The notes under the pieces are model-generated. The model did no database searches. It had not been told where the DNA came from and was given only the letters and a program-made list of their open reading frames with translations. A stretch of DNA of 64,000 bases, from positions 83,461,501 through 83,525,500 of the forward strand of contig NC_088915.1 of assembly GCF_963576675.1 (NCBI RefSeq), in the 5' to 3' direction. Positions 19,913 to 30,968 of the stretch are shown in pieces. The position numbers and the translations under genes are program-made. Position 1 is the first letter of the stretch, and every line of letters starts with the position of its first letter. The DNA comes from Euphorbia lathyris (lineage: Eukaryota; Streptophyta; Magnoliopsida; Malpighiales; Euphorbiaceae).

Positions 19913-20048
19913 GCTTGAAATGTCAGATGTCTTTGGGATTTTCAGTTTTCTACTTGCAAACACAGTTATTAGAATAGATCGCTTGAAATGTCAGATGTCT
20001 TTGGGATTTTCAGTTTTCTACTTGCAAACACAGTTATTAGAATAGATC
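19913..20048. repeat. 68-bp perfect tandem duplication
   Basis: Two adjacent identical units starting GCTTGAAATGTCAGATG and ending GTTATTAGAATAGATC. Perfect identity suggests a recent duplication. Confidence 0.95.
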
Positions 20049-20097
20049 ATTAGGTTCCAAGATGTCAATTAGAGTTGCTAATTCTTTACTTCTTGGC

Positions 20098-20270
20098 TAG
20101 AGGTAGCAATTTCGTGTTTCGTGTCAAAATTGTGTTATCTCATATATATGTTTCATATGGTTTTATACGATATAAATGCTAGAAAAATGATTTCCGTGTT
20201 AATCATATCGTGTTAGTCGGATTGTCTTTGTAATTCGTGTTTCGTGTCAGAAATTGCCACTCCCACTTGG
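20098..20270. repeat. TGGCAATTTCRTGTTTCGTGTC repeat, copy 2
   Basis: Second copy of the repeat at 19563-19735, same orientation. Confidence 0.65.
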
Positions 20271-20737
20271 CATGTGCTTCTTCGCAACTTATGCTCCAGT
20301 AGGTACGAATTACATGATTAATCGCTTTTCATTCTCCTGCTGTATGTGATTTGTATTTTACATGACTATATATGATAATATAGATGTAACGGAAGTTGTA
20401 AATCGTGTTGTCGTGTAGAAATTGAAAATATTTTAAAATTACAGATGTAAACTTTTCACTTGAAAACTCTCTCAAATGTCTGGTGGGCTTCAAAAGGCCA
20501 AAGCTTTCTTGGCGGATTATAAGCTTTAGAGAGCGTTTGGTTTAGCTGTTCGTAGCAGTATTTAGCGGTTATATTATTTTGAATTATCTAATGAATTAAA
20601 TTTTTTTTATCAATATTCATATAACATGTTAATTTATATTGATAAATGACATTTGTATTAATCTTATCGCATGTTAACAACAATAATTCTTTACAAGTTT
20701 ACCAAACATATTAATTAGCTAATAACTACTAGCTAAC

Positions 20738-21169
20738 AGTCAGACTTGTTCATGGGTCGGGCTCAGGCTGGATCCAGCAGGTTTTTATATAAAAATGCTT
20801 AGTCCAATTCCAACCCAGTCCGCTCTTAATTTAGGCAGGTTCGGACCGGACTGTGTTCGGACTCAAAAGTCAAATCTCAAGGTTAGTCTATATAAACTCA
20901 CTTAAATATATATGTATAATTTTTAATAATACAAAATAAAATTTATACTTAAAAATAAATATTAATATATAAATTTATTAATTAATATTAATAGACGGGT
21001 TGAACTGGGTATGTTCGTGATATTTTTATAAATTTCAAGCCCGTCCAAAAATTAGGTGCGTTTTAACTAGTCTGGACCGGGCTAGATTTAAGGATAATTT
21101 TACATGTCCAAACCCGGTTCAAGAGACACGGACTGGACGGGTATCTGAACCCGTGAACATGTCTACTAA
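20738..21169. mobile_element. hAT-type MITE
   Basis: Inverted ends (AGTCAGACTTGTTCATGGGT left; complement of right end TTAGTAGACATGTTCACGGG) flanked by a perfect 8-bp target duplication TAGCTAAC (20730-20737 and 21170-21177), which is diagnostic of hAT elements. 432 bp, non-coding. A related left end is seen near 63024. Confidence 0.85.
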
Positions 21170-21177
21170 TAGCTAAC

Positions 21178-21767
21178 AACAATAGTTTTCAGCTGATAGC
21201 TGAATCAATATATCCGAAACTAATAATTTCACTCCTTGATATTTTAGGTATGTTTGGTAATGATATAATGTGTTTTGCAATGTATACAATACATTAGATA
21301 AAAGTCCATTACATTGTTTATAGTTTATAGTTTGGTTTAATATATTAGGAGCCTCTTAAAATTTGATCTGAAAAGTCTGGTTGTTGTCTAAATTCATATA
21401 GTGTCTTTTAGTTTTTTGAATTTTCTTAAAGTAAGTATTGGTTACTTGAATTTGTTTATATTGACCTCTTGTTTATAATTCTCTCTTGTTTGCCATACGA
21501 ACTTAGAGGATCAATCATATCAAACAATTTTATCCGATTAATGAGACATTTTATAAGTTTAAGAGTCAACCGATTTTTTGTGCCAACTCTATGATATTAA
21601 GCCTTTTATTATTTTTTTTTTAATGAAATACTGTTATTAAATTATTGTTTTTTTATTAAATTTTATGTAATTACCATTATATCTAAATTTGAATGTAATT
21701 TATATTATATTAAATTTAGATAGATTCGCATCATTTTTATTTTATTAATTTATTTTTTATTACTATA
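21178..21767. other. AT-rich intergenic, no gene seen
   Basis: No supported frame or element boundary. Confidence 0.5.
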
Positions 21768-21776
21768 TAAATTCTA

Positions 21777-22577
21777 GGGTAAATAATTATAAAGTCCCTA
21801 AGTTTTTACTTAATACATTAGTTTAGAAATAATTATATGGTCCTTCAGTTTTTAGTTTCATTAACTCCTTAGTCCCTATGTTTGAATCAATGGTCAAACT
21901 ATACCAAATAAATTTTAAAATATCAAAATTACCCTTTATTCTATATTTTAATAATAAAACATCCATTTTTCCTATTTTATGTTTTTTTCTCCTTTTTTCC
22001 TACATAGTCTCTACAATATTTCTTTTTCCTGCATAATCTCTACAATATTGAGTAATTAATTTATTAAATTTTATATAATTATAGAAATTTAATTTAGTAG
22101 CCTAAATTTTATTGACTAAAAAAATGAATGAAAAATATTTCAAAAATTATCAAAATAAGAGCAAAACTATATAAATTGTAAAAAGTAATCTTTATTGATC
22201 TCTAATAAATTTTATAAATAAAAAAATATGATTTTTTAAAAAATTTATTAATATTTAATGCTAGTTTAAAGACATTATATTAAAAAAATAAAAATTTAAG
22301 AGAATAAAAATACATTTTTAACGATTAGTATATACAATTATATAAATTTCGGTATATATATACTTCATAAACTTTATTAAAACTATTTCGATTAAATTTG
22401 AAATTAAAAAATAAGTTTTTTTTATGTAAATAATTAGGGGCAATTTGGACTTTCATCTATAAAAACACATGGAAGGACTAAAGAGTTGATTAAAATAAAA
22501 CTTAAGGACCTTATACTAATAGGATGGACCTACTAGTATGTTAAGCAAAAATATAAGGACTTTATAATCATTTACCC
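21777..22577. mobile_element. Mutator-like MITE (GGGTAAATAATTATAA family), copy 1
   Basis: Left end GGGTAAATAATTATAAAGTC, right end the complement (…ATAATCATTTACCC). Perfect 9-bp target duplication TAAATTCTA (21768-21776 and 22578-22586). 801 bp, non-coding. The second copy at 29586-30306 has its own perfect 9-bp duplication. Confidence 0.92.
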
Positions 22578-22586
22578 TAAATTCTA

Positions 22587-23439
22587 TGCACATGGAAAAG
22601 GGTACATGGCATAAATGTTAGGATATATTCCATACTTTCAGCTTTAGGGTAGCAAAGACCTAATAATTGCTGCGAAGCATATTTTTTAAGCCCATATTTA
22701 GGTTTCCATCTCCCAATTTATCTAAATTTATTTTGAATTACTTATAACACTATTTAAAAATTTAAGTTAAATATTATTAATAATAATATTTTAAATTTTT
22801 ATATGAAAAGTTATTTATAAAATTTTGAAATATATTTCTTTTGTCATGTTTGGTAAAAATATTTTTTATATTTTAAACAAAAGTTATTTCTTTAATTATA
22901 GTACACTTTTTTTTATCAATAATATCCATCATTTTACTATTTTACTATTTATAATATTCTAACATTTAGAATTTAATTTTTCTTTCATAATTTAATTTTT
23001 ACTATAATATAGTTTTTGACTTGAAGTTAATTAAATTCACAAAACATATGTATGCCTTTTGAATTAATAAAATATTTTTATACATTAATTCTTACATATC
23101 AATATATATATTTTTTTGTTTCATTGTTCAAACCTAATAATTTAGACGATTCAGTTTAGTGATCGTGAAAAATTTCTACTCAATTCATCATACAGGTTCA
23201 AACACGGATTATCAAGTTACCTTTTAAAGTGCAAATTAACGTTAAGTAGGCTGCGGAAGAACTCGAACCACGAACTTGTATTACTGGTCACATTATTCCC
23301 GCGTCAAAGTTATTCGGGAGGAAGAACAATTAATCCATGATCTAAGAACGAAGTCTCCTTGTAGAGCAAGACAACGAGGGACGTCGAATACTAGAGAAAG
23401 AGGGAAAAAATGTACTCTTAATTCTTTTATTATGTCTAA
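22587..23439. other. AT-rich intergenic, no gene seen
   Basis: A short open frame at 23276-23530 has no recognisable family and runs into the hairpin element, so it is not called a gene. Confidence 0.5.
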
Positions 23440-23959
23440 CCTAAACTTAAACTTTACCATGTTTCACACTTCTGTATATAATCTCTGCACACAAAAATGT
23501 AGTGTACTATCAGGAAAAATGACTAATTAACTCAGTCAACTTGACACATCATCGTTTTTCAAGCCCTTTATAATAAAATGTGGACCTCCCACTTGTTGTT
23601 GAACTACTTTTTTATGCTTCATATTTTTTTTCTCAAAACTCATTTCCAATTATAACTTTCTCTCCATCATCCTTCTTCCCCATCTTTTCTTGGAAACTCC
23701 TCTATTCTCTCTAACTCTACAACTCCTCATTTCTCTCTCTAATTTTCTGTCATTAATTAGAGATTATTTTATCTCTCTAATTTTTTGTCTTTAAATTACC
23801 TCGTGGTTTCACTTGCATTTGGATTTCATTTCTCGTTGTTGTTCGAAAGAACCCAATGGATATTGAAGATAGGAAGGAGGAGGGAGAGCTAACTCGATGT
23901 GTCTGCTGATGTTGGTTTCTTTGGACTGAACCTGCCAAGACAACAAGACCACAGTTTTA

Positions 23960-24052
23960 ATGGCCCTCAAGCTTGAAGAGCAGCTTAAGGAGGTGGGATC
24001 AAAGCTCGAGACACCTCCTCCTACCAAGGATGCTCTTATTAAGCTTCTTAAG
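23960..24052 (+). pseudogene. PDS5: Captured first exon of a PDS5-like cohesion gene, + arm
   Basis: ATG at 23960 opens 31 codons, MALKLEEQLKEVGSKLETPP then PTKDALIKLLK, and ends at a canonical donor AAG|GTACAC. This matches the N-terminus of plant PDS5 sister-chromatid cohesion cofactors (KLEEQLKEVGSKL...KDxLIKLLK). PDS5 binds the cohesin ring in the nucleus and regulates its loading and release. Only this exon plus flanking UTR and intron sequence is present; later exons are not found. The copy is intact in frame and splice site, so the source gene must lie elsewhere. Confidence 0.8.
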
Positions 24053-24470
24053 GTACACATTTTCTCTCGAATTCTTAAGTAATTCTTTGAATTTTGTCAA
24101 TTTAGGGATAAATGGAGTGATTCGTTCTACTTTCTGCTTGTTTCCCAATAAAGCTTTGGAAATGAAATGAAGTAGAGCATACATTTTTTTTTTTTTTATT
24201 CGTCGTCTACTGATCGTACTAACTAGAGTTACTGAGGCAATTGCTTAGGACTCGTTTTTATTCGTCGTCTTCAAACTCAAGTTGAAACGAGCCCTAAACA
24301 ACTGCTTCAGTAACTCTAGTAATACAATTACTACACGGCGAACAAAAATTTATGCATTGCTCCATTTCATTTCCAAACCTTTCTCGAGAAACAAGGAGAA
24401 TGAATCACTCCACTTGTCCCTAAATTGACAAAATTCAAATAATTACTTAAGAATTAGGGAAAATGCGTAC

Positions 24471-24560
24471 ATTAAGAAGCTTAATAAGGGCATCCTTGGT
24501 AGGAGGTGTCTCGAGCTTCGATCCCACCTCCTTAAGCTACTCTTCAAGCTTGAGGGCCAG
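24471..24560 (-). pseudogene. PDS5: Captured PDS5-like first exon, - arm (decayed)
   Basis: Inverted partner of the exon at 23960-24052. The start is changed ATG to CTG, codon 8 is CAG to TAG, one Pro codon is missing, and the donor is AAT|GTACGC instead of AAG|GTACAC. It cannot code but still pairs closely with the + arm. Confidence 0.8.
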
Positions 24561-25075
24561 TAAAAATCGTTGTCTTGGCAGGTTTAGTGCAAAGAAACCA
24601 ATATCAGCAAGCACATTGACTTAGCTCTCTCTCCTCCTTCCTACTTGAATATCAATTGGGTTTCGACTTTCGAACATCAACGAGAAATAAACTCCGAATG
24701 CAAATGAAATCACGGGTAATTTAGAGATAAAAATCAGAGAGAGAAAATTATCTCTAATTCGAGAGAGAAAGAAGAAGTTGTACAGTTAACAAGAGAATAT
24801 AGGAGTTTCCAAGAAAAAAACGGAGAATGAGAGAGAAAGTTATAATTAGGAATGAGTTTGAGAAAAAATAAGGGGTAAAAAAGTAATTCAACAACAAGTG
24901 GGGGGTCAACATTTTATTAATAAAGACTTAAAAATGATGATGTGCCAAGTTGACTAGTCATTTTTACTGACTGTACACTATACTAAGAGGTCAACCATAA
25001 AATCATATATTTTAGTGTGCAAAATTAAAGGTTGTACACCAAAATGTGAAACAATGCAAAGGTTGTACACCACAT

Positions 25076-25455
25076 ATGCAATTTACTCCATTTATATAGA
25101 CTAAGGGTTTCTTGTTCCATAAGGATTAATCCATATTAGTCGTAGGTCAAGTAGTATTCTAAGTTCTTGTTAGACTAGAATATCCATTAAATAATTACTT
25201 AATTAGATAAGATTAATTCAATTAGGATTTCTAATCATATAATAACAAAATGAGTTGAAACCAGAATCTGTAATCCACCCAAATTCGAATTTCTACGGGC
25301 GAATAATTCCTACACAGTGTTTTGAACTACAAAATGGCAAATTGAAAACATTTTTCCATTCAATTAAAATCATAATTTGGTTTTTTGGTTGGATTTGATT
25401 TTGGGATGTTAAAATAGATTATCATTATAATCGTGCCATGTGATCACATTATCGT
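25076..25455. other. Intergenic, no gene seen
   Basis: AT-rich spacer between the hairpin and the Ty3 element. Confidence 0.5.
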
Positions 25456-25953
25456 TGATACAGATCGGTGACAATAATGGTGGTTTTGATCTTAAACCAA
25501 TAAAGAAATAATAATCTATTCTCTAGTTTAACTAGAAGGAATGAATCCCATCAATGTTGAAACCTTTACTTCCAAGAGGAAAATATGTTTGATCGAATAA
25601 AAAAAGTTCCGATTCTTACAAAAACGAAATACCTTCTAAACCTAGCTAGGAAAAGACCAAATGACCTTAATACTTATTACAAACTTGACCTAGACCATAG
25701 GGATAAAATAAGAGGAACTAAATTAATGAAAAAATAGTAACTAAGTCCAAAGGGCAAAACAACAATTATCTAGTGGAAAAACAATAATCAACAAGTGGTA
25801 GATCAATGGCAGGCGCAGAAACTTAGGCATGAAGTTGAGTCTACACAGCGTGTGGTCTATTTGACACATCATGTGGCTGAATCTTGACTTAATGGGTCGA
25901 TGAGTTTTGGACAGAGTTGGGATTGTTCTTTAGTTGACTCACACGACGTGTTG
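25456..25953 (-). repeat. 3' LTR (partial) of the gag-only element
   Basis: Aligns along its length to 27296-27650 plus 28616-28756, with many substitutions. It contains the unoccupied version of the hAT target (GATCAATGGCAGGCGCAG), proving that the hAT entered the other LTR. Confidence 0.85.
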
Positions 25954-27245
25954 GCTCTTCTCCTCTTTGGACATTCATTAGAGTGATGACTCGACTCATT
26001 GCATCGGAAGGACTTAAAAATAGTCATATTGGCATAAGGATTGTACCCCTAGAAGGTGGTGGTGCTCCCCTAAAAGCCCCCACATCCCTGATTGGTGCCT
26101 TCCCCAAAATTAGAGCTTTCACTCCACTAGAACTTGCAACTTGCTTCCCTTTATTCACCGACTTAGACACATCCCATCCCATGGACAGACCATCTCCCCC
26201 AAACCGACAATAACTAAACTGGGTCCATACATTCAATTGAGAGTTCTTTCAATGCTAAATTTCGAGCATCTTGCACCTAGATCACCATTTATGTCTTTAT
26301 CCGATCTTGGATATTGTACCTCAAGCCTTCAAAGTACCTCGAAGTCGTTTGGCTTTTGGTTTCTGATAGGTTAGCCCTTGTTGAAAGCTTTAAGAATTCT
26401 GAAGTGTATTCGTGGATGCTCATATTGCCTTCTGAACGTCCCTGATATGAGCTATAAATGTATTGTTCATAATCCGGCAGTAAACACCTCTCCCGAATTC
26501 ATCCGAATCCAAGACTGAATCAGTTCCCTTCCACCCTTTCTTCTTTCCTCCCTCAATTGCTCTCAAGATACCGAAGCACCCCTTTCAATCGATAAGCCAC
26601 TAACTGAACCTTATGTTTTTTCGGAATACTGACATACTCGAAGAACCGTTCCACTTTCGATAATCAATCCAAGAATCGTTCATTATCTAATTCAGCCCAA
26701 ACAAAGGCAAATCAATTTTCAATTTGAAAAGCATCGTCTCTATCAAAATTATTAAAATGGTCACCCCTTACATAATCAACATCAACATATGGATTTCTCC
26801 TAACCAATTCAAACATTTTTATTATCATTATAACCAACACGTTCCACATTTCTAACATCATCATACACATCACTATCATTATCTTCATTATGAACAACTA
26901 CAAAAGTGGGTCTTCTTACCTCATGAGCCCTTGGGCCCCTTTGATGCGGGTTTGGTGGTGTCGGGTTCCTTCTTTGGTGGAGGTGAAGGTGGCAGTTTTG
27001 GTTCCCAATGTGGTTGAGGGATCAGAATCTCCTCATTTCTCTGTTGATGGCCTATGGCGGGTTGTTGGGCCATATTTTGCACCTCCATGTGGAGTCTTTC
27101 AATTGAGGCTCTTAACTCTCTCATTTGCTCTTCTGTTTGTCTCCACCCGAATATGATCCTTTAGTAGCTCCTTCACCTCGATTTTGAAATCCTCTATTTT
27201 TTTATCAACTACTTCCATTGTTTCTTGTAGTAACCTCGGTTGAAC
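25954..27245 (-). pseudogene. Ty3-type gag remnant
   Basis: Read on the minus strand from 27245: N-terminus MVQPRLLQETMEVVDKKIED, a frameshift near 27130-27150, then MRELRASIERLHMEVQNMAQ, a proline-rich linker (PSPPPKKEPDT), RRNPYVDVDYVRGDHFNNFD, then the gag core VERFFEYVSIPKKHKVQLVA followed by several stops, and a C-terminal knuckle FRCNESSHHSNECPKRRRA whose first Cys is Ser. Protease, RT, RNase H and integrase are absent. It is a non-functional copy. Confidence 0.8.
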
Positions 27246-27281
27246 CATTATCAAAGATATCTTGTGTTAGCAAAATGATCG

Positions 27282-27293
27282 GCTTTGATACCA
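27282..27293 (-). other. Primer-binding site (initiator tRNA-Met type)
   Basis: On the minus strand TGGTATCAAAGC, two bases after the LTR end (…TATCA GT). The usual site is TGGTATCAGAGC. It fixes the orientation of the element. Confidence 0.8.
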
Positions 27294-27650
27294 ACTGATA
27301 CAGATCGATAACGATAATGATGGTTTTGATCTTAAACCAATAAAGAAATAATCTCTTCTCTAGCTTAACTAAAAGAAATGATTCCCATCAAAGTTGAAAA
27401 CCTTACTTCCAAAAGGAAAATATGTTTGATTGAATAAAAAAAGTTCTCATTCTTACAAAACGAGCCTTCAATACCTCCCTAAACTTAGCTAGGAAAAGAT
27501 CAAATGACCTTACTACTTATTACAAACTTGACCTAGACAATACAGATAAAAAAGGGGAGGGACTAAATTAATGAAAACATCGTAAATATGTGCAAAACAA
27601 CAATAATGTAGTGGTCGAACAATAATTAGCAAGTGGTAGATCGGTGGCAG

Positions 27651-28607
27651 TAGGGTTGCACACAAAAATCCGCAAAACCGAAAAACCGAAAAACCAAACA
27701 AAAAAATAAGGTTAACTGAAATCGTTGGACTATTGTACGGTTTTTAGTTTTAAAATTAGTGGTTAATGATTACGGTTACGGTTTTCATATTCTAAAAACC
27801 GCGGTTAACCGAAACCGGCCGAATTCAATTAAATATATAAATATATATTTTTATATTTATACATATAATTAGATATTATCTTTTTTTTAAAAAAAAAATT
27901 TCGCACAATGCGCTTACATTAAAGAAGAAAGAAAAATCCCCACCAGACCCGGATGTGATTCGAACCCATGACCTCCCAAGGCATAGGTAAGCTCTCAACC
28001 ACAAGGTTAAGAGCTTCACCACAAAATCTTAAAAATTCATATATTATCTCACTTAAAATAAATACAAGAAATCAATAGCAAAAATTTAATAAGAAACACT
28101 AATTATTTTCAGTGACTAAGACTCAACGATGAAATATTTCATCCTAAATATCGTTGTATTATCAAATTTATCACAAAGTAGATAACTAGTGAGATTAATA
28201 TACCTGGACAAAGCTTAGCTGGTATAACACAGAGGATAATAATCATGGTCCAAAACACATAATAATTTTATGCCTTAAAGAGTTCTTATAAAGGGAAAAT
28301 GCAGTGTCCAATCCATAGTCCACACGTACATAATGCACGCACATCTTCCTCTACGTTGTTAATCTTTTCAACTCGCCATTGACCCGTCGTCCCACTCACA
28401 ATAAAAATCAGAAATTTTTTATTATTTTATTTACTAATGGTTAGAAATCAAAATAAAGGTTAACCGACCGAAATAATTGGTTAACCGATTAGTGGTTAAC
28501 CGAATTTAGTGGACTAGTGTATGGTTAATGTTTTTGAAAAATCGATAAAATGGTTAACCGACCGAATTAACGTTAATGGACTGGTTAACCGATCACGTGC
28601 ACCCCTA
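27651..28607. mobile_element. Non-autonomous hAT-like element
   Basis: Ends TAGGGTTGCAC and GTGCACCCCTA (10 of 11 inverted match), flanked by 8-bp duplications GGTGGCAG (27643-27650) and AGTGGCAG (28608-28615). The sister LTR at about 25800-25825 shows the empty site. The interior is rich in GGTTAACCGA motifs near both ends and contains a SINE (27882-28024). No transposase. A right-end fragment of the family is at 2262-2404. Confidence 0.9.
27882..28024 (-). mobile_element. tRNA-derived SINE, copy 1
   Basis: On the minus strand: TGTGGTGAAGCTCTTAACC, CTTGTGGTTGAGAGC (A-box region), GGTCATGGGTTCGAATC (B box), then TTTCTTTCTTCTTTAATG, GCGCATTGTGCGAAATTT and a T-rich tail. A plus-strand copy is at 34451-34594. 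Inserted inside the hAT element. Confidence 0.85.
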
Positions 28608-28955
28608 AGTGGCAGGCTTAGAAATTTGGGCATGAAGTTGAGTCCACACAAAGTGTGGTCTATTTGACATGACGTGTGGCTGGATCTTAACTCAACGGGT
28701 TGATGAGTTTTGGAATGCGTTATGGCTATTCTTCAGTTGACTCACATGACGTGTTGAATAGGTCACACATTGTGTGTGAATTTAGTAATTTTGGGCAAAA
28801 ACTTTGGTGCTTGTTCATATAACTTGTAGTCTCTCTGACATATCGTTTGGCCCCTTTCCCACTGATTCCTTCTTTCTTCAATTGCTCACACAACATGAGC
28901 CATGCTTCAGCCTTATATCAGATTGCTAATGGCGATGCCCTCATTAGTCGTGACC

Positions 28956-29174
28956 TTTTATAAGCCGAGATCGAGATAACAAATTTTGCCCATTTATTTA
29001 TACATACTAAATTTTTTTAACATAAAAAGATATTTGGGAGAAGATTACCACGCAATATGTATATAATCTTTTATTACTTATCATCTATAGAAAGTAAAGA
29101 GTTTTGTCTTTTTACTCGACTACATTTTTTATTTAAGAATTTTGGAGCACCTTAGTTGGTAGGCCTTGGATGAG
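28956..29174. other. AT-rich spacer
   Basis: Nothing recognised. Confidence 0.5.
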
Positions 29175-30612
29175 GGGTGGGTACGGTTCGGTTAACCGGT
29201 TCATTAGGTAAAAAAATTAATCGAATCATTATCAACGGTTTTTTAACCATCCAAACCGAAATCGGTCCATATTAATCGGTTAACCATACAACTGGTTAAC
29301 CATTAATTTCAGTTAGGTTTTTCGGTTAACGGTTTTTAACCAATTCTCACTAGTTAACCAAAAATCAACGGTTAACCATAATTTTTACCCAAACCTAAAT
29401 TTTTAAACAATATTAAAATACACATAATTTCAAAAATTCAAACGAAACGAATTCATATAAAAAGTTCAGAATTCTAACATAAGTACCGAACTAAAAAACA
29501 ATCCATCAAATTTACATGTAAATAATATTTCATCAGAGTACTTATTACAATATAACAGTATAAACTATATTATATATTTATATTAGGATAAATAATTATA
29601 AGGTCCCTGTGTTTTTACCTAATACACTACTTAGTCCCTATGTTTTTTAGAAATAATTATATAGTCCTTCAGTTTTTGTTTTTGTTAACTCCTTAGTCCT
29701 TATGCTTGGGTCAATGGTCAAACTATACTAAATAAATTTTAAAATACCAAAATTACCCTTTATTTTAAACTCCAATATAAAGTAATTGATTTATTAATTT
29801 TTATAAAATTATAGAACTTTAATTTAATAACGTAAAATCTGTTGACTAAAAAAATAAATGAAAAATATTTCAAAAATTATTAAAATAGGAGTAAGACTAT
29901 CATTGTAAAAAGGTTTTACAATTCTAATAAATTTTACGAATGAAGAAAAAAATATATGATTTTTAAAAAATTATAAAAAATTTATAATAATATTTAATGT
30001 TAGTTTAAAGATATTATATCAAAAAAAATAATTATAATTTAAGAAAATTAATAATACATTTTTCAAGTATATTAATTTCGATGTATATGTAGTTTAAAAT
30101 TTCCATTAAAACTAATTATATTAAATTTGAAACTAAAAGATTAATTTTTTAATGTATATAACTAGGGGCAAATTTGGACTTTCATTTACAAAAACAGATG
30201 GAAGGACTAAAGAATTGATTACGATAAAACTTAAGGACCTTATAATAACATGATGGACTTACTAACGTGTTAAGTAAAAACATAAGGACCTTGTAATTAT
30301 TTACCCTTTATATTAATCTATGTTATAATCTATGTATTTATATTAAGCAGTATAATCTATGTATTTATATTTATATTTGCGTTGCTTTTGTCGTCAAAAG
30401 CCTATATATTTTTTAAAAAAATTATATTTATTAAACGATTCGGTTAACCATTAACCACGGTTTTTAAAAACTCTAACCCGAAACCGAAACTGATATCTAT
30501 CTATTTTTTTAACCATTAAAAAAACCATCAGTTCGGTTAACCGCTTTTTTCAATTCAAATTACTAATTTTCGGTTCAATTACTGGTTTGATCAGGTTTTT
30601 TATCCACTCCTT
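29175..30612. mobile_element. hAT-like relic split by a nested MITE
   Basis: Left part (29175-29400) opens AGGGGTGGGTACGGTTCGGT and is full of GGTTAACC motifs. The right part (30430-30612) carries GGTTAACCATTAACCACGG and ends CCACTCCT, giving a weak inverted end match. No target duplication seen. It is interrupted at 29586-30306. Confidence 0.6.
29586..30306. mobile_element. Mutator-like MITE (GGGTAAATAATTATAA family), copy 2
   Basis: Left end GGATAAATAATTATAAGGTC, right end the complement (…GTAATTATTTACCC). Perfect 9-bp target duplication TTTATATTA (29577-29585 and 30307-30315). 721 bp. Same family as 21777-22577. Confidence 0.92.
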
Positions 30613-30968
30613 AATACCTATAATTCATAACTCATTAGGCCGCCTAATATTGCATCAAATTAATTATTTCTATAAATCGTGTTATCGTATATTAATGTTT
30701 ACCGGTAATCATTAACTTGTTGAAAAATGAAAACATTGAATAAAAGCTTTCTTTCTTTGATACCTCTTTTTTCTTCTAACTTTGCGTAAGAATACAGCAG
30801 ATCAGACGATTCTCTGCGCCATTAATTTACCCTTCTACCCTCCACCTTTCTCCATCATCCCATCCATATATTAAAAAGCAGAGGGGCATTATCGTCATAA
30901 CAATGGAAAGTAACACATTATAAAACCATTGCAAGAGAGGTTACGACGGAGAAGTTGATCGGAAAAAT
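30613..30968 (+). promoter_or_regulatory. NTF2 promoter and 5'UTR
   Basis: TATA box TTATAAAA at 30918-30925, 43 bp before the start codon, giving a short 5'UTR. Upstream is a pyrimidine-rich segment (CTTCTACCCTCCACCTTTCTCC). Confidence 0.6.

Larger units (their letters stand above)
23440..25075. mobile_element. Long inverted repeat (foldback) carrying PDS5 exon 1 in both arms
   Basis: Two arms of roughly 800 bp (about 23440-24255 and 24285-25075) are inverted copies with scattered mismatches and small indels, separated by a loop of only about 30 nt. Matching landmarks include CCCACTTGTTGTTGAACTAC against GTAATTCAACAACAAGTGGG, the PDS5 exon, and CTAGAGTTACTGAGGCAATT against AACTGCTTCAGTAACTCTAG next to the loop. 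Each arm holds a 5'UTR-like stretch, the exon and the start of the following intron of a cohesion gene. No transposase and no sure target duplication were seen. It could be a Mutator-like or foldback element that captured a gene 5' end, or a local inverted duplication. Confidence 0.85.
25456..28955 (-). mobile_element. Deleted, gag-only Ty3-type LTR retrotransposon
   Basis: Element on the minus strand. The right copy of the LTR (5' LTR) starts at 27296 with a primer-binding site directly internal to it (27282-27293; minus-strand TGGTATCAAAGC, 11 of 12 match to the initiator-Met tRNA site). The left copy (3' LTR) is 25456-25953. Between them is only gag. The gag CCHC end runs straight into mid-LTR at about 25954, so a deletion removed all of pol and the first part of the 3' LTR. 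The 5' LTR is interrupted by an hAT element (27651-28607). Its outer end near 28955 (complement GTCACGACTAATG) is inferred. Confidence 0.8.
27296..28955 (-). repeat. 5' LTR of the gag-only element, split by an hAT insertion
   Basis: About 695 bp once the 965-bp hAT insertion plus duplicated target is removed. Part beyond 28756 has no partner in the left LTR because of the deletion there. A TATA-like GATATAAGG (complement near 28913-28921) lies close to the presumed start. Confidence 0.65.

Noticed and set aside
23276..23530. 84-codon ORF before the hairpin
   Set aside because: No recognisable motif and it crosses into the inverted-repeat arm.
23809..24184. Several short ORFs on both strands in the hairpin
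   Set aside because: Only the frame at 23960 matches a known protein (PDS5 N-terminus); the others are shadows.
25940..25960. CTCTTCTCCTCTTT as the polypurine tract of the minus-strand Ty3 element
   Set aside because: Read on the minus strand it falls inside the gag zinc-knuckle codons (PKRRR), so it is coding sequence at a deletion junction rather than a PPT.
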